Origin: Thiohalocapsa sp964524185 | GTDB lineage: Bacteria; Pseudomonadota; Gammaproteobacteria; Chromatiales; Chromatiaceae | Direction: 5' to 3' | Length of the DNA stretch: 64,000 nucleotides | Assembly: GCA_964524185.1 (NCBI GenBank) | Contig: CAZGCI010000005.1 | Coordinates: 1 to 64,000, forward strand | Shown: positions 16,057-27,666 of the stretch, in pieces | How the letters are laid out: the number at the start of each line of letters is the position of its first letter | How positions within the stretch are numbered: the stretch's first letter is position 1 | The notes under the pieces: model-generated | The model's input: the letters and a program-made list of their open reading frames with translations, nothing else | What the model was told of the DNA's origin: nothing | Database searches by the model: none | Made by a program: the position numbers and the translations under genes

Positions 16057-16986
16057 ATGGGCGCTTGGCTGAGCCTGGCCGCCCTCACGGGCATGTGGGG
16101 CTCGGCCTTCCTATTCACGAAGGTGGCCGTGGGCGCGCTACCCGTCGCCTGGGTGGTGACGGTCCGGCTCGGTATCGGGGCCGCGCTGCTGGTGCTGATT
16201 GCTTGGCTCATGGGCCGTAGCCTGCCGCGGGGTGGGCGGCTGTGGCTGTTTTTCGGTCTCATTGCCCTGCTGGGTAACCTGCTGCCGTTCTCACTCATCA
16301 CCTGGGGCCAGCAGACCATCGACAGCGGTCTTGCGGGCATCCTGATGGCCATCATGCCGCTTGCAACGCTCGGACTTGCGCACGTCTTCGTGCCGGGCGA
16401 GCGGCTAACCGGCCCCCGGGTGGCCGGATTCCTGACTGGCTTCGCGGGCGTGGTGGTGCTGGTGGGCCCGGAGGCGCTCCTGGCGGTCGGGGGCGAGGCG
16501 CAGCCGTTGCTGCCGATGCTCGCGGTGCTCGCCGGGGCCCTCTGCTACGGCACCTCCGCTATCCTGGCGCGTCTGCGGCCACCGAGCGATGCATTGACTA
16601 CAGCCGCTGCGACCATTGGGCTGGCGGCACTGCTGTCGGTACCGCTTGGGATGCTGGGGGGATTCGGCGGCGTTGCTGAGAGTCGGTCCGATGTGCTGAC
16701 CGCCGACCTGTTGCTTGCGCTGGCCTTCCTCGGGGTTTTCTCAACGGCGACGGCCATGGTGCTGTACTTCCGGCTCATCCGCAGCGCGGGACCTTCCTTT
16801 ACATCCCAGCTCAACTACTTGATTCCGTTGTGGGCGGTGTTGGTTGGTGTGCTTTTTCTCGGCGAGCAGCCAACGCTCGGACATCTGGTCGGCCTGGCGC
16901 TGATTTTGGCCGGCGTCCTCTGGTCGCGTCGGCTGCCGCGACGGCCGGCACCGGGCGCCGCGCTGGCTACTCGAACAAGTCCCTGA
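16057..16986 (+). CDS. EamA-family (DMT) transporter
   Basis: About 309 residues with ten hydrophobic helices in two homologous five-helix EamA halves. Each half contains the typical small-residue-rich first helix (MWGSAFLFTKVAVG; LCYGTSAILARL). The first half holds TWGQQTIDSGLAGILMAIMP and the second LNYLIPLWAVLVGVLFLGEQP, both hallmarks of the RhaT/YdcZ-like metabolite exporters. The start is uncertain: the ATG at 16057 gives a normal short N-terminus, while a GTG at 16009 would add 16 residues. The 3' end overlaps the convergent gene by 20 bases. The substrate cannot be read from the sequence. Confidence 0.9.
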   Translation: MGAWLSLAALTGMWGSAFLFTKVAVGALPVAWVVTVRLGIGAALLVLIAWLMGRSLPRGGRLWLFFGLIALLGNLLPFSLITWGQQTIDSGLAGILMAIMPLATLGLAHVFVPGERLTGPRVAGFLTGFAGVVVLVGPEALLAVGGEAQPLLPMLAVLAGALCYGTSAILARLRPPSDALTTAAATIGLAALLSVPLGMLGGFGGVAESRSDVLTADLLLALAFLGVFSTATAMVLYFRLIRSAGPSFTSQLNYLIPLWAVLVGVLFLGEQPTLGHLVGLALILAGVLWSRRLPRRPAPGAALATRTSP

Positions 16987-17521
16987 ACGCCTTCCGGAAA
17001 CGCTTGTAGGCATCCCAGCCGTCCTTGTCCATGACTTGATCGATGACCCAGCGGTTCTCGTCCTGGAGCCCCATGAGTTGCTGGATCTCGAAGCCCAGGT
17101 GGCGTAGGAAGCTGTAGGAGGGCCCGTCGGCGTCCAAGTTGAACTCGGCATACTCGCCAGAGCGCTCGTTGAGCCGCTGGATGAAGGGCGAGCCGTAGTC
17201 GGCCGGTCCCAATAGGTCTTGGCTGTTGTCCTGCACATGCTCGACGGCCTTCCTCGCTATGGCGGTGATGAGCTCGCGTCGCTGATCATCGTCCAGCACT
17301 TGGTGGGCTAGCCGGTCGGCGATCTGGATCAGGAAGATGAGGTATTCCTGGATGACCAGCATGCGCTGGGCGTCGTCGCGATAGACGAAGCGCTCGCAGT
17401 GCAGGGTGATGGCCTTGTCGGTGCCAATGCGGAAAGCGATGAAGGCCAGTGCGCCGCCGATGTCCGTCAGCGAGCGGTCAATGTCCTCGTTTTGCCAATG
17501 GCTCTTGATGCGCAGCGCCAT
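16967..17521 (-). CDS. Conserved hypothetical helical protein
   Basis: A 184-residue mainly alpha-helical protein starting MALRIKSHWQNEDI at the ATG on the complement (17519-17521). Features are an N-terminal DRSLTDIGGALAFIAFRIGT block, a central Asp/Gln-rich helix (IADRLAHQVLDDDQRREL) and a C-terminal EYAEFNLDADGPSYSFLRHL. There is no signal peptide or transmembrane segment. I do not recognise a named family. The stop overlaps the EamA gene tail by 20 bases on the opposite strand. It faces away from the gene at 17723, so the two may share a divergent control region. Confidence 0.75.
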   Translation of the reverse strand: MALRIKSHWQNEDIDRSLTDIGGALAFIAFRIGTDKAITLHCERFVYRDDAQRMLVIQEYLIFLIQIADRLAHQVLDDDQRRELITAIARKAVEHVQDNSQDLLGPADYGSPFIQRLNERSGEYAEFNLDADGPSYSFLRHLGFEIQQLMGLQDENRWVIDQVMDKDGWDAYKRFRKAFRDLFE

Positions 17522-17722
17522 GATGGAAGGCTCCGTGTCGTGCTTTTGTGTTGCCGCAGGGGAGGTGGGGACGGAAGCACGTGCCCCAACACTCCGGCGC
17601 GAGGGTGCAACTTGTTGCCGCCGGCCGGGTTGAACTGCTACCGTTTTACCCGACAATTTTACTCAGGAATAGTGACTACCACCGGCGCTGGTCCTGCGCT
17701 GGTGCCCTTCGAGGTAGCCCGG

Positions 17723-18772
17723 ATGAAGCCGAATGAGCTCGCAACCCTTGCCGAGGCCGTGCAGTACAACTGCCATGTCTCCGACGCACGCCATGGCGGT
17801 GACTACTCCCTGTGCGTGTACCTGATGAAGATGCGCGAATACTACCGCTGGGAGCAAAAGCTGCCCTACGGCGCCCCCCTGGGCAAGGACGCGGTGGGCG
17901 ACTGGCTTCAGGCACGCGAGCAACTCTGGGAGGGTCTAGAAGAGGCTGAGCTGCGCCCGGTCAGTGTGAATGGGCGCGCCTTCGACCCCTTCGACGCAGA
18001 CGCCATCAACGCGTCGCTCGGCGAAGCCGGACTGGTCTACAGCAGCGGTCTTGGCAATCGCGCCAAGCCGCATTTTTTCCTCGGGCGGCTGGAACAGCGC
18101 GTCAGTCGCGCCGGCTACACCGTCTACGTCGCCGCCGGCGAGTACGCCCGCGACCTCACCGCCCCGCCGGCCATGACCCTCGGCAACAGCATTTTCCTGC
18201 GCCGGGAATCCCTGCGCCGGATGCTGTGGGAGAAATTGGAGAGTTGGCGCTGGAATCGCCCGGATAATGCACTCGGGCGCGCCTTTGCCTGCTACGACTT
18301 CGATGCGGACCTGGAGAGCTCGCTGGACGCCATGACCGACCGCGAGATCGACAACACGTTGCTCCACGAGCAGGGCGAGTACGAGGCAGGGCAGTTGCTG
18401 GATGACGGCGCTTGGAACGCCATGCTCGCGGCCATCGTCGGCACGCCCGCAGAGCTGATGGCCCGCGCTGTGCGCGACCACCTGGCCGACGCCCTGGTGA
18501 CCCTGCCACACCTCGCCGAGCAGGCTGATGCACCGGCGCTGCACTTTTACGTCGGCAACCTCAACGCCATGCGTAAGCATCTCTTCCCAGGCCTGCTGCC
18601 CGCCTACGATGCTTGGCGTGAAGGTGGCGGCACGGAGCAGCTGGCGGCTGTCGCGGCGACGGGCTGCGAGCATTGGCTCAGCCTGGGGCGGGAGATGGTT
18701 GCGCACCATCGCGCAGGCGCGGCGGATTTGGCCTCTGAGCTGCGAGCCTTGGCGGAGGGGCGGCTGTTATAA
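17723..18772 (+). CDS. Conserved protein of unknown function (Sfum_1244-like)
   Basis: A 349-residue soluble protein starting MKPNELATLAEAVQYNCHVSDARH, with GAGGT seven bases before the ATG. It contains YLMKMREYYRWEQKLPYGAP, an internal VYVAAGEYARDLTAPPAM and a C-terminal half rich in helices with HFYVGNLNAMRKHLFPGLLPA. It is reminiscent of a proteobacterial family sometimes labelled Sfum_1244; I am not sure of the name and no function is known to me. The Cys, His and aromatic residues near the N-terminus could be functional. It runs divergently from the hypothetical protein at 16967-17521. Confidence 0.75.
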   Translation: MKPNELATLAEAVQYNCHVSDARHGGDYSLCVYLMKMREYYRWEQKLPYGAPLGKDAVGDWLQAREQLWEGLEEAELRPVSVNGRAFDPFDADAINASLGEAGLVYSSGLGNRAKPHFFLGRLEQRVSRAGYTVYVAAGEYARDLTAPPAMTLGNSIFLRRESLRRMLWEKLESWRWNRPDNALGRAFACYDFDADLESSLDAMTDREIDNTLLHEQGEYEAGQLLDDGAWNAMLAAIVGTPAELMARAVRDHLADALVTLPHLAEQADAPALHFYVGNLNAMRKHLFPGLLPAYDAWREGGGTEQLAAVAATGCEHWLSLGREMVAHHRAGAADLASELRALAEGRLL

Positions 18773-18939
18773 CCCAGTGCAGCGCGCCGATGCCTGGAGC
18801 ATCGACAGCACGAGTCGCGCGACCCCCCTAGCGTCGACCACTATCATCGAGCGCGCCGACTGCGCCGGCCGCTGTGTCTGCCGCAGACGGTCCTGCCCCG
18901 ACGCGGGTCGTTCCCGTGCAAGCCCCGAGGTCATCCGGG

Positions 18940-22704
<3,765 letters not shown>

Positions 22705-22841
22705 AGCGTTACTGCCGATGGGCTGGGATAGGTTTCCGGTGAGGCCCGCGGGGCGGGGTTTCGGTCGGGCGGATCGCGTTGCTCGTGAGGCGCAGGGACG
22801 CATCAAGGTGCCCAGTCCGACCTTCGCGAGACGGCGTCGGC

Positions 22842-22868
22842 TGTAGGAGCGGGCTAAGCCGGTAGCAT
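22842..22868. repeat. REP-like short palindrome
   Basis: TGTAGGAGCGGGCTAAGCC followed by GGTAGCAT fits the widespread gammaproteobacterial REP consensus (TGTAGGAGCGGGC...). A single element; it lies between metH and the Cys-rich small-domain gene, just past the end of the latter. It shares the GGAGCGGC core of the 98-bp tandem array at 61814-62140. Confidence 0.6.
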
Positions 22869-22869
22869 C

Positions 22870-23196
22870 TCAGCCGCGATTGAGCTTGCGCAGGTAGCGC
22901 GGGTCTTGCTCGTGTCCGTCCCAGATGACGGGCTTTTCCAGCCATTTCTGGATGAAGGCCCAGGATGCCTGGTAGCCGTCGTGGTTCAGGCTGCAGGCAG
23001 AGCAGTCCTTGCGCTTGAGCCCGTTCTTGTCCTCGAACACCTGGTAGGGTCCCGGGCACTCGTACGCGATGAGGGGACAATAACAAAACAGGCAGTTGAA
23101 TTCCCGCTTGACGCCTGGGTGACAGGGCAGGAACGGGCAGTCGTGGTTGGTAAAGCCCTTGAAAGCCTCGTTGGTCGTGGTGTCTTTTGGTTGCAT
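22870..23196 (-). CDS. Cysteine-rich small-domain protein
   Basis: A 108-residue protein beginning MQPKDTTTNEAFKGFTNHDC. Seven cysteines are grouped as DCPFLPCH, FNCLFCYCPL, YECPG and KDCSACSLNHDG, a zinc-finger-like array of the 'Cysteine-rich small domain' family (PF04071). Family members are often encoded near cobalamin-synthesis genes, and here it lies on the same strand between metH and cobQ. Metal binding is likely; function is unknown. The start is the ATG at 23194-23196, because the upstream open frame shows no family sequence. Confidence 0.85.
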   Translation of the reverse strand: MQPKDTTTNEAFKGFTNHDCPFLPCHPGVKREFNCLFCYCPLIAYECPGPYQVFEDKNGLKRKDCSACSLNHDGYQASWAFIQKWLEKPVIWDGHEQDPRYLRKLNRG

Positions 23197-23457
23197 GGGT
23201 CGCGGAATCTGCGGTGGCCGAAGCTCGGTAACAATGCGCGGCTGCAATGAGGGTGGCTGCACTGCAAGCAGGTAAGGGCATCGGCGCCGCGGCCAAGCCG
23301 CACGCGCTCGCAACGGTGCGCTGCGCGAGCAACTTGACCGCCATTCGGCCGGGGCGGCGGTCGCTTCCAGCTGCCGGCTGCGCTCGGCTTTTGGCGTGCT
23401 TCGGGCGCGGCCCGTGTCTGATCGCCGCTTACGCTGAACCGCCAACTAGAACAGCCG

Positions 23458-23667
23458 ATGGAAGCCCTCAAGCGCTACACCGTCGCCGATCTGCTCGTCC
23501 AACCGGACGAGCGCGTCGAGCTCATCGACGGCGAGATCGTCCGCCGCCCCATGGTCCGTGGCGAGCAGGGCATGGCGCAAGGCGCCGCCCGCGAGGAGCT
23601 GGGAACCTTCAACCGCAAGTCCGGCCTAGTCGGCTGGTGGATCGCCACCGAGGGCCGCGACGATTGA
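23458..23667 (+). pseudogene. Uma2-family endonuclease-like gene, N-terminal fragment
   Basis: Reads MEALKRYTVADLLVQPDE, then ELIDGEIVRRPMVRGEQ and ends ...WWIATEGRDD at a stop after 69 codons. This is the N-terminal third of a Uma2/DUF820 PD-(D/E)xK protein; members normally run to about 190 residues, with the catalytic PDxxV and EVLSP blocks further on. Those blocks are absent here. The start ATG is intact. It is a truncated remnant, different in sequence from the complete Uma2 at 24347-24940. Confidence 0.75.
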
Positions 23668-23782
23668 TCTCGGGTACATCCTGGGCGGTTGATGCCGCGG
23701 GCTTGCTGCTTTCCCGAGCTTCTTGACCCGGCAACGTGCCGCGATTACTGTGCGGTAAGGATATTCCTTACCCGCGGGTGTT

Positions 23783-24001
23783 ATGGTGATTACCAGCAAA
23801 CTGACGCGCAAGGCGCAGACAACCGTTCCGCAGCCCGTGCGTGCCGCGCTGAACCTTGAGCCTGGAGACGCGTTGGAGTACCGCATCGAAGCCGGCCGCG
23901 TGATCCTAACCAAGCACGCCGACGCGTCCGCGGACGACCCCTTCCGCACCTTCGACGAATGGCACTCGCAGGCCGATGCCGAGGCCTATGCCGACCTTTA
24001 G
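23783..24001 (+). CDS. AbrB/MazE/SpoVT-type antitoxin-like DNA-binding protein
   Basis: A 72-residue swapped-hairpin AbrB-type protein: MVITSKLTRKAQTTVPQPVR, then NLEPGDALEYRIEAGRVILT, then a C-terminal acidic tail (DDPFRTFDEWHSQADAEAYADL), the usual toxin-binding region. The stop overlaps the start of a MazF/PemK-like toxin frame by 14 bases, the standard type II toxin-antitoxin arrangement. Since that toxin is broken, this antitoxin is orphaned here. A weak promoter is suggested by the AT-richer sequence just upstream (ATTACTGTGCGGTAAGG, 23741-23761). Confidence 0.88.
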   Translation: MVITSKLTRKAQTTVPQPVRAALNLEPGDALEYRIEAGRVILTKHADASADDPFRTFDEWHSQADAEAYADL

Positions 24002-24036
24002 CCAGGGCGATGTCGTCAAGGCCCCGTTCCCCTGTC
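23988..24036 (+). pseudogene. MazF/PemK-like toxin, N-terminal stub
   Basis: From the ATG at 23988 the reading is MPTFSQGDVVKAPFPC, matching the start of MazF/PemK mRNA-interferase toxins (pattern MP-x-GDVV-x-x-x-FP). Similarity stops after about 15 codons, at the point where the ParE-like fragment of the opposite strand begins. No downstream toxin body is present in any frame. The toxin is therefore inactivated. Confidence 0.65.
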
Positions 24037-24168
24037 CATCGCGTCGTGCAGTGCGCGAATCACCTGCACGTCTCGGTCCGGCCCGATGCGATCGACGATC
24101 AGATGTCGGCCGGGGCGCCCCGGCTTGGCAATGTGATTTGCTCCGAACGCCCGGCAGGATCTCATACC
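24037..24168 (-). pseudogene. ParE/RelE-like toxin, C-terminal fragment
   Basis: On the complement, one frame reads GRHLIVDRIGPDRDVQVIRALHDAMD, ending with the RxLHxxMD signature of ParE/RelE toxins (catalytic-side C-terminus). Another frame just upstream reads RYEILPG, consistent with a frameshift in the preceding strand. The N-terminal two-thirds is missing; on that side the sequence runs into the reverse-transcriptase remnant. There is no antitoxin beside it. A decayed remnant. Confidence 0.55.
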
Positions 24169-24199
24169 GTACCCGGCTCGCGGGGTGCTCGGGATCAAG

Positions 24200-24345
24200 C
24201 GCTTGGCGGGGCTCCGGCTCAAGGTGCATGCGGGCTCGGCGCAGGTCCGTCCCGTCAGCGCCGGCGTGCCCTGGCTCGGCTTCGTGCTCTATCCGACGCA
24301 CCGGCTGGTCAAGGCGCGCAAGCGCTCGTCACGCGGCGCTGAGGG
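24200..24345 (+). pseudogene. Reverse transcriptase, C-terminal fragment
   Basis: The frame reads LAGLRLKVHAGSAQVRPV, then SAGVPWLGFVLYPTHRLVKARK, which closely fits the RT block 6/7 region (QVRPxxxGxPxLGFxxYPTHR) of bacterial group II intron/DGR-type reverse transcriptases. After KARK the expected continuation (RHAALRAYS) shifts to another frame, so a frameshift is likely. No catalytic YxDD motif occurs upstream. The rest of the enzyme is missing, and the fragment is abutted by the complete Uma2 gene. Confidence 0.6.
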
Positions 24346-24346
24346 C

Positions 24347-24940
24347 CTACTCGGTAAGGTCTGGCAGCCCCTTGAGCACCTGCTCCCAGTCGATGTCCAC
24401 GCCGGGGCAGGCACGGCAGTCGGACCGCCCCCGCAGCTCCTGCACCACTGGGCGGGCATAGGCGCCGCTGGCGAGCCGGTAGATGATGACCAGCCGGTCC
24501 ACCGGATGCACCAGCCAGTACTCCTGAACACCATGGCGCTCGTAGAGCGCGAGCTTGCGCACCTGGTCGTGGCCGGCGGTCTTGGGCGACAGCACCTCGA
24601 TGACCCAGTCGGGTGCGCCACGGCAGCCTTTGTCGTCCAGCTTGCGCGGGTCGCAGACGACGCTGATGTCGGGCTGGACTACGGTGCGCACCGCTGCGTC
24701 GGCCTCGTCCCCGTCCGGCAGGCGGACATCGAACGGGGCGACGTTGACCTCGCAGCCGCTGCCGTCCAGTGCGTCGGCGGCCGCGCGCGCCAGCTCGAAT
24801 ACGAGCCGCTGATGTTGCCGGGTGGGCGCCGGCGCCATGGCGTAGGCGACGCCGTCGATGAGCTCGAAGCGCTGGTCATCCGGCCAGGTGCAGTAGTCGC
24901 CGTAGGTGTGCGGCTCCGGGTCGCGCAGGGACAGAGACAT
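24347..24940 (-). CDS. Uma2-family endonuclease-like protein
   Basis: A complete 197-residue PD-(D/E)xK nuclease-fold protein of the Uma2/DUF820 family. Landmarks are FELIDGVAYAMAPAP, VVQPDISVVCDP (metal Asp), DWVIEVLSPKTAGHD (Glu) and KLALYERHGVQEYWLVHP. These genes are often expanded in cyanobacteria and purple bacteria and found near mobile elements; their function is unproven, and nuclease activity is inferred from fold. It starts at the ATG (24938-24940). A C-terminal relative with an internal deletion lies at 51318-51557. Confidence 0.88.
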   Translation of the reverse strand: MSLSLRDPEPHTYGDYCTWPDDQRFELIDGVAYAMAPAPTRQHQRLVFELARAAADALDGSGCEVNVAPFDVRLPDGDEADAAVRTVVQPDISVVCDPRKLDDKGCRGAPDWVIEVLSPKTAGHDQVRKLALYERHGVQEYWLVHPVDRLVIIYRLASGAYARPVVQELRGRSDCRACPGVDIDWEQVLKGLPDLTE

Positions 24941-25039
24941 AACGTCGACACTCCAGATGGATTCCGGGCGTCAGTATCGGCAAGACGCTCGGGCGCGGCA
25001 ACTCGGGTGACGCCGGTCCGCCGTGCCGGTCAAAGACGA

Positions 25040-26617
25040 TCAACGCGCCAGTTGCAACAGGGCATCCAGGTCCAGATTGGCCTCGATGTGGTCGGCCAGG
25101 TCGTCTAGCGCCTGCTCGATGCGGGCGTGGAAGTCGAGCTGCGCGGCCCTGGCACCCATTTGCTGCAGCCAGTGGGCGCGGAAGGCGTCGCCGGAGAAGA
25201 TGCCGTGCAGGTAACCGCCCATGACGCGGCCTTGGTGACCGACGGCGCCTTCCGCGCGGCTGCTGCCGTCGGCGTTGGCGAGCCGCAGCCAGGGTTGTTG
25301 CAGTCCGGGGCCGGTGGTGCGGCCCATGTGCATCTCGTAACCCTGCACCGGGCAGCCGCTGATGCCGTCGGTGGCGGCGAGGTCGATCAGGCGCTTATCG
25401 CCGCCGATCTCGGTCTCAAGGTCGAGCAAGCCGAGCCCGGGCGTGTCGCCGGGTGCACCCTCGATGCCCTGGGGGTCGCGCACGACGCGCCCGAGCATCT
25501 GGAAGCCGGCGCAGAGTCCAACCACCCGCCCACCCCGGCGCACGTGGGCGAGGATGTCGATGTCCCAGCCCTCTTTGCGCAGGAGGTCCAGATCCGCGCG
25601 TGTGGCCTTGGAGCCGGGCAGGATCACGACATCGGTGTCCGCTGGCAGTGCCTGGCCCGGCATCAGCCAGCGCAGATTCACCGCGGGCTCGGCGGCGAGC
25701 GGGTCCATGTCGTCGAAGTTGGCGACCCGCGAAAGCCGCGGAACGGCGATGTTCAGCCTGCCGGTGTCGGCCCAGGCCTGCTCCGCCGGGCGCTCCAGTG
25801 CGAGGGAGTCCTCGGCGGGTAGCCGCGAGGCTCCCTCGAACCAACGCACGACGCCGAGGAAGGGCCAGCCGGTGTGTTGGGTGATGGTCTCGCAGGCGGG
25901 CTCGAACAGCGAGAAATCGCCGCGAAACTTGTTCACCAGGTAGCCGACGACGCGCGCGCGATCGGCGGGGTCCAACAGCAGCCAGGTCCCCACCAGGTGC
26001 GACATGGTGCCGCCCTTGTCCAGATCGCCGACGAAGACCACGGGGACGTCGGCGCGTTCGGCGAAATACATGTTGGTGATGTCGCTCGCGCGCAGATAGA
26101 TCTCTGCGCCGCTGCCGGCACCCTCCACCAGCACCAGGTCGGCCTCGGCGCAGAGGCGCTCGAAGCTGTCGAGGATGGCCGGCATCATGCCCTGGCGCAT
26201 CTGGTGATAGACGCGCGCCGGGCAGTTGCCCAGCGCCCGCCCGCGCAGCACAACTTGCGAACCGATGTTGGTCTGGGGCTTCAGCAGCACCGGGTTCATA
26301 TGAATCGACGGCGGCGCGCCACAGGCGCGGGCCTGCAGCGCCTGGGCGCGGCCGATCTCGCCGCGGGGCCGCTCGCCATCCGCACCGGGTGGGGCGTCCG
26401 TGTCCTCGGTGACGGCAGCGTTGTTGCTCATGTTCTGCGCCTTGAATGGCCGCACCACTAGCCCGCGCCGGGTGTAAGCGCGGCACAGACCGGCCACGAG
26501 CAGGCTCTTGCCGACGTCGGAGGCGGTGCCCTGAATCATCAGCGTGCGTGCACGACGGGGGCCGTGGTCCGCCAGCGGCGGCAGTTGCAGGTCTAGGCTC
26601 GGCGGGGTGTCCGGCAT
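25040..26617 (-). CDS. cobQ: Cobyric acid synthase
   Basis: Amidates the b, d, e and g side chains of adenosylcobyrinic acid a,c-diamide late in B12 synthesis, using glutamine. The 525-residue protein has an N-terminal dethiobiotin-synthase-type ATPase domain (MIQGTASDVGKSLLVAGLCR; KAQNMSNNAAVTEDTD) and a C-terminal glutamine amidotransferase domain with RGGRVVGLCAGFQMLG (catalytic Cys) and GYEMHMGRT. It is on the same strand as metH and the Cys-rich protein, but separated from them by 1.8 kb of debris. No other cob genes are adjacent. Confidence 0.96.
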   Translation of the reverse strand: MPDTPPSLDLQLPPLADHGPRRARTLMIQGTASDVGKSLLVAGLCRAYTRRGLVVRPFKAQNMSNNAAVTEDTDAPPGADGERPRGEIGRAQALQARACGAPPSIHMNPVLLKPQTNIGSQVVLRGRALGNCPARVYHQMRQGMMPAILDSFERLCAEADLVLVEGAGSGAEIYLRASDITNMYFAERADVPVVFVGDLDKGGTMSHLVGTWLLLDPADRARVVGYLVNKFRGDFSLFEPACETITQHTGWPFLGVVRWFEGASRLPAEDSLALERPAEQAWADTGRLNIAVPRLSRVANFDDMDPLAAEPAVNLRWLMPGQALPADTDVVILPGSKATRADLDLLRKEGWDIDILAHVRRGGRVVGLCAGFQMLGRVVRDPQGIEGAPGDTPGLGLLDLETEIGGDKRLIDLAATDGISGCPVQGYEMHMGRTTGPGLQQPWLRLANADGSSRAEGAVGHQGRVMGGYLHGIFSGDAFRAHWLQQMGARAAQLDFHARIEQALDDLADHIEANLDLDALLQLAR

Positions 26618-26665
26618 AGGATCGAATCGGCCTTTGAGGTGAGGGATGCGCTTTGGCTAAGCTGA

Positions 26666-26691
26666 GGGGCCAAGGGCCAAGGGCCAAGGGC
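26666..26691. repeat. Short tandem GGGCCAA repeat
   Basis: GGGGCCAAGGGCCAAGGGCC and AAGGGC: three to four copies of the seven-base unit GGGCCAA between cobQ and dnaQ. The same motif recurs singly or doubly in other gaps near 11083, 42811, 58018 and 58441, on either strand. Confidence 0.7.
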
Positions 26692-26764
26692 TGTCAGTCA
26701 GTGTTGGCGCTAAGGCCAGCTGTCGGAGAACTGCGTTTGAACCATCGGAGCACTCACAACTGTC

Positions 26765-27502
26765 ATGCGCCAAATCGTGCTGGATACGGAAACCACGGGC
26801 CTGGAGCCGCAGGCGGGCCACCGGATCATCGAAATCGGCTGCGTCGAGCTCATCGAGCGCCGTCCAACCGGTAACAACTTCCACAAGTATCTGCAGCCCG
26901 ACCGCGAAGTCGACGCCGGCGCCGCGGCGGTGCATGGCATCACCAACGCGTTCCTGGCCGACAAGCCGCGCTTCGCCGACGTGGTTGAAGAGTTCCTCGA
27001 CTACTGCAGCGGCGCCGAGTTCGTCATCCACAATGCGCCGTTCGACATCGGCTTTCTGAACCACGAGCTCAAGCGCTGGCGTACCGACGCGCCGGCCATC
27101 GATCAGGTCTGCTCGGTGGCGGACAGCCTCCTGCTCGCCCGCCGGCTGCACCCGGGGCAGCGCAACAGCCTGGATGCCCTGTGCAAGCGTTACGGCATCG
27201 ACAACACCGAACGCGATCTCCACGGCGCCCTGCTCGACGCCCGCATCCTCGCCGATGTCTACCTGGCCATGACCGGTGGCCAGGTGAGCTTGCATTTGGG
27301 CGGGGAGGAGCATGTCGAGAGCGGGCTGCGGCGGGAGGCGGTCCGCCACATTGCCGTACCCCGCGGCAAGCTCCGGGTCGTGCATGCCAATGCGGGCGAG
27401 CTGGCCGCCCACGAGGCCCGGCTCGCCGCCATCCATAAGGCCAGCGGCTGCTGTGTCTGGCGGGCAGAGCACGCGGGCGAGGCTGACGCCGCTGCCCGAT
27501 GA
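26765..27502 (+). CDS. dnaQ: DNA polymerase III epsilon subunit (3'-5' proofreading exonuclease)
   Basis: A 245-residue DEDDh exonuclease: IVLDTETTG (Asp 7 and Glu 9), NAPFDIGFLN (Asp), and LHGALLDARILADVYLA (the HxxxxD motif). Length and order match the E. coli epsilon subunit (243); the C-terminal 50 residues are the alpha-subunit-binding tail region. It acts as proofreader in the replicative polymerase. In many relatives rnhA lies next to it; here it is not seen. The ATG at 26765 follows a weak site. Confidence 0.94.
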   Translation: MRQIVLDTETTGLEPQAGHRIIEIGCVELIERRPTGNNFHKYLQPDREVDAGAAAVHGITNAFLADKPRFADVVEEFLDYCSGAEFVIHNAPFDIGFLNHELKRWRTDAPAIDQVCSVADSLLLARRLHPGQRNSLDALCKRYGIDNTERDLHGALLDARILADVYLAMTGGQVSLHLGGEEHVESGLRREAVRHIAVPRGKLRVVHANAGELAAHEARLAAIHKASGCCVWRAEHAGEADAAAR

Positions 27503-27666
27503 TGGTGGTCTCAGCAGGCCCTATGATCCTTTCCTAGTGAGGTTGACCGCTTGAATGCGTAAGGCAATGCGAATGCCGGTTGGGCTTCAGGCGGGCTCGG
27601 CGCGTCAGGCGCTGGATCGGAACTTGCGCGCTGTTGCAGGAGCGGGAACGGACCCCGACGGGCGCC

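Noticed and set aside
22705..22860. A cobalamin or SAH/SAM riboswitch upstream of metH
   Set aside because: I could not find a B12 box or SAH/SAM core elements in this leader.
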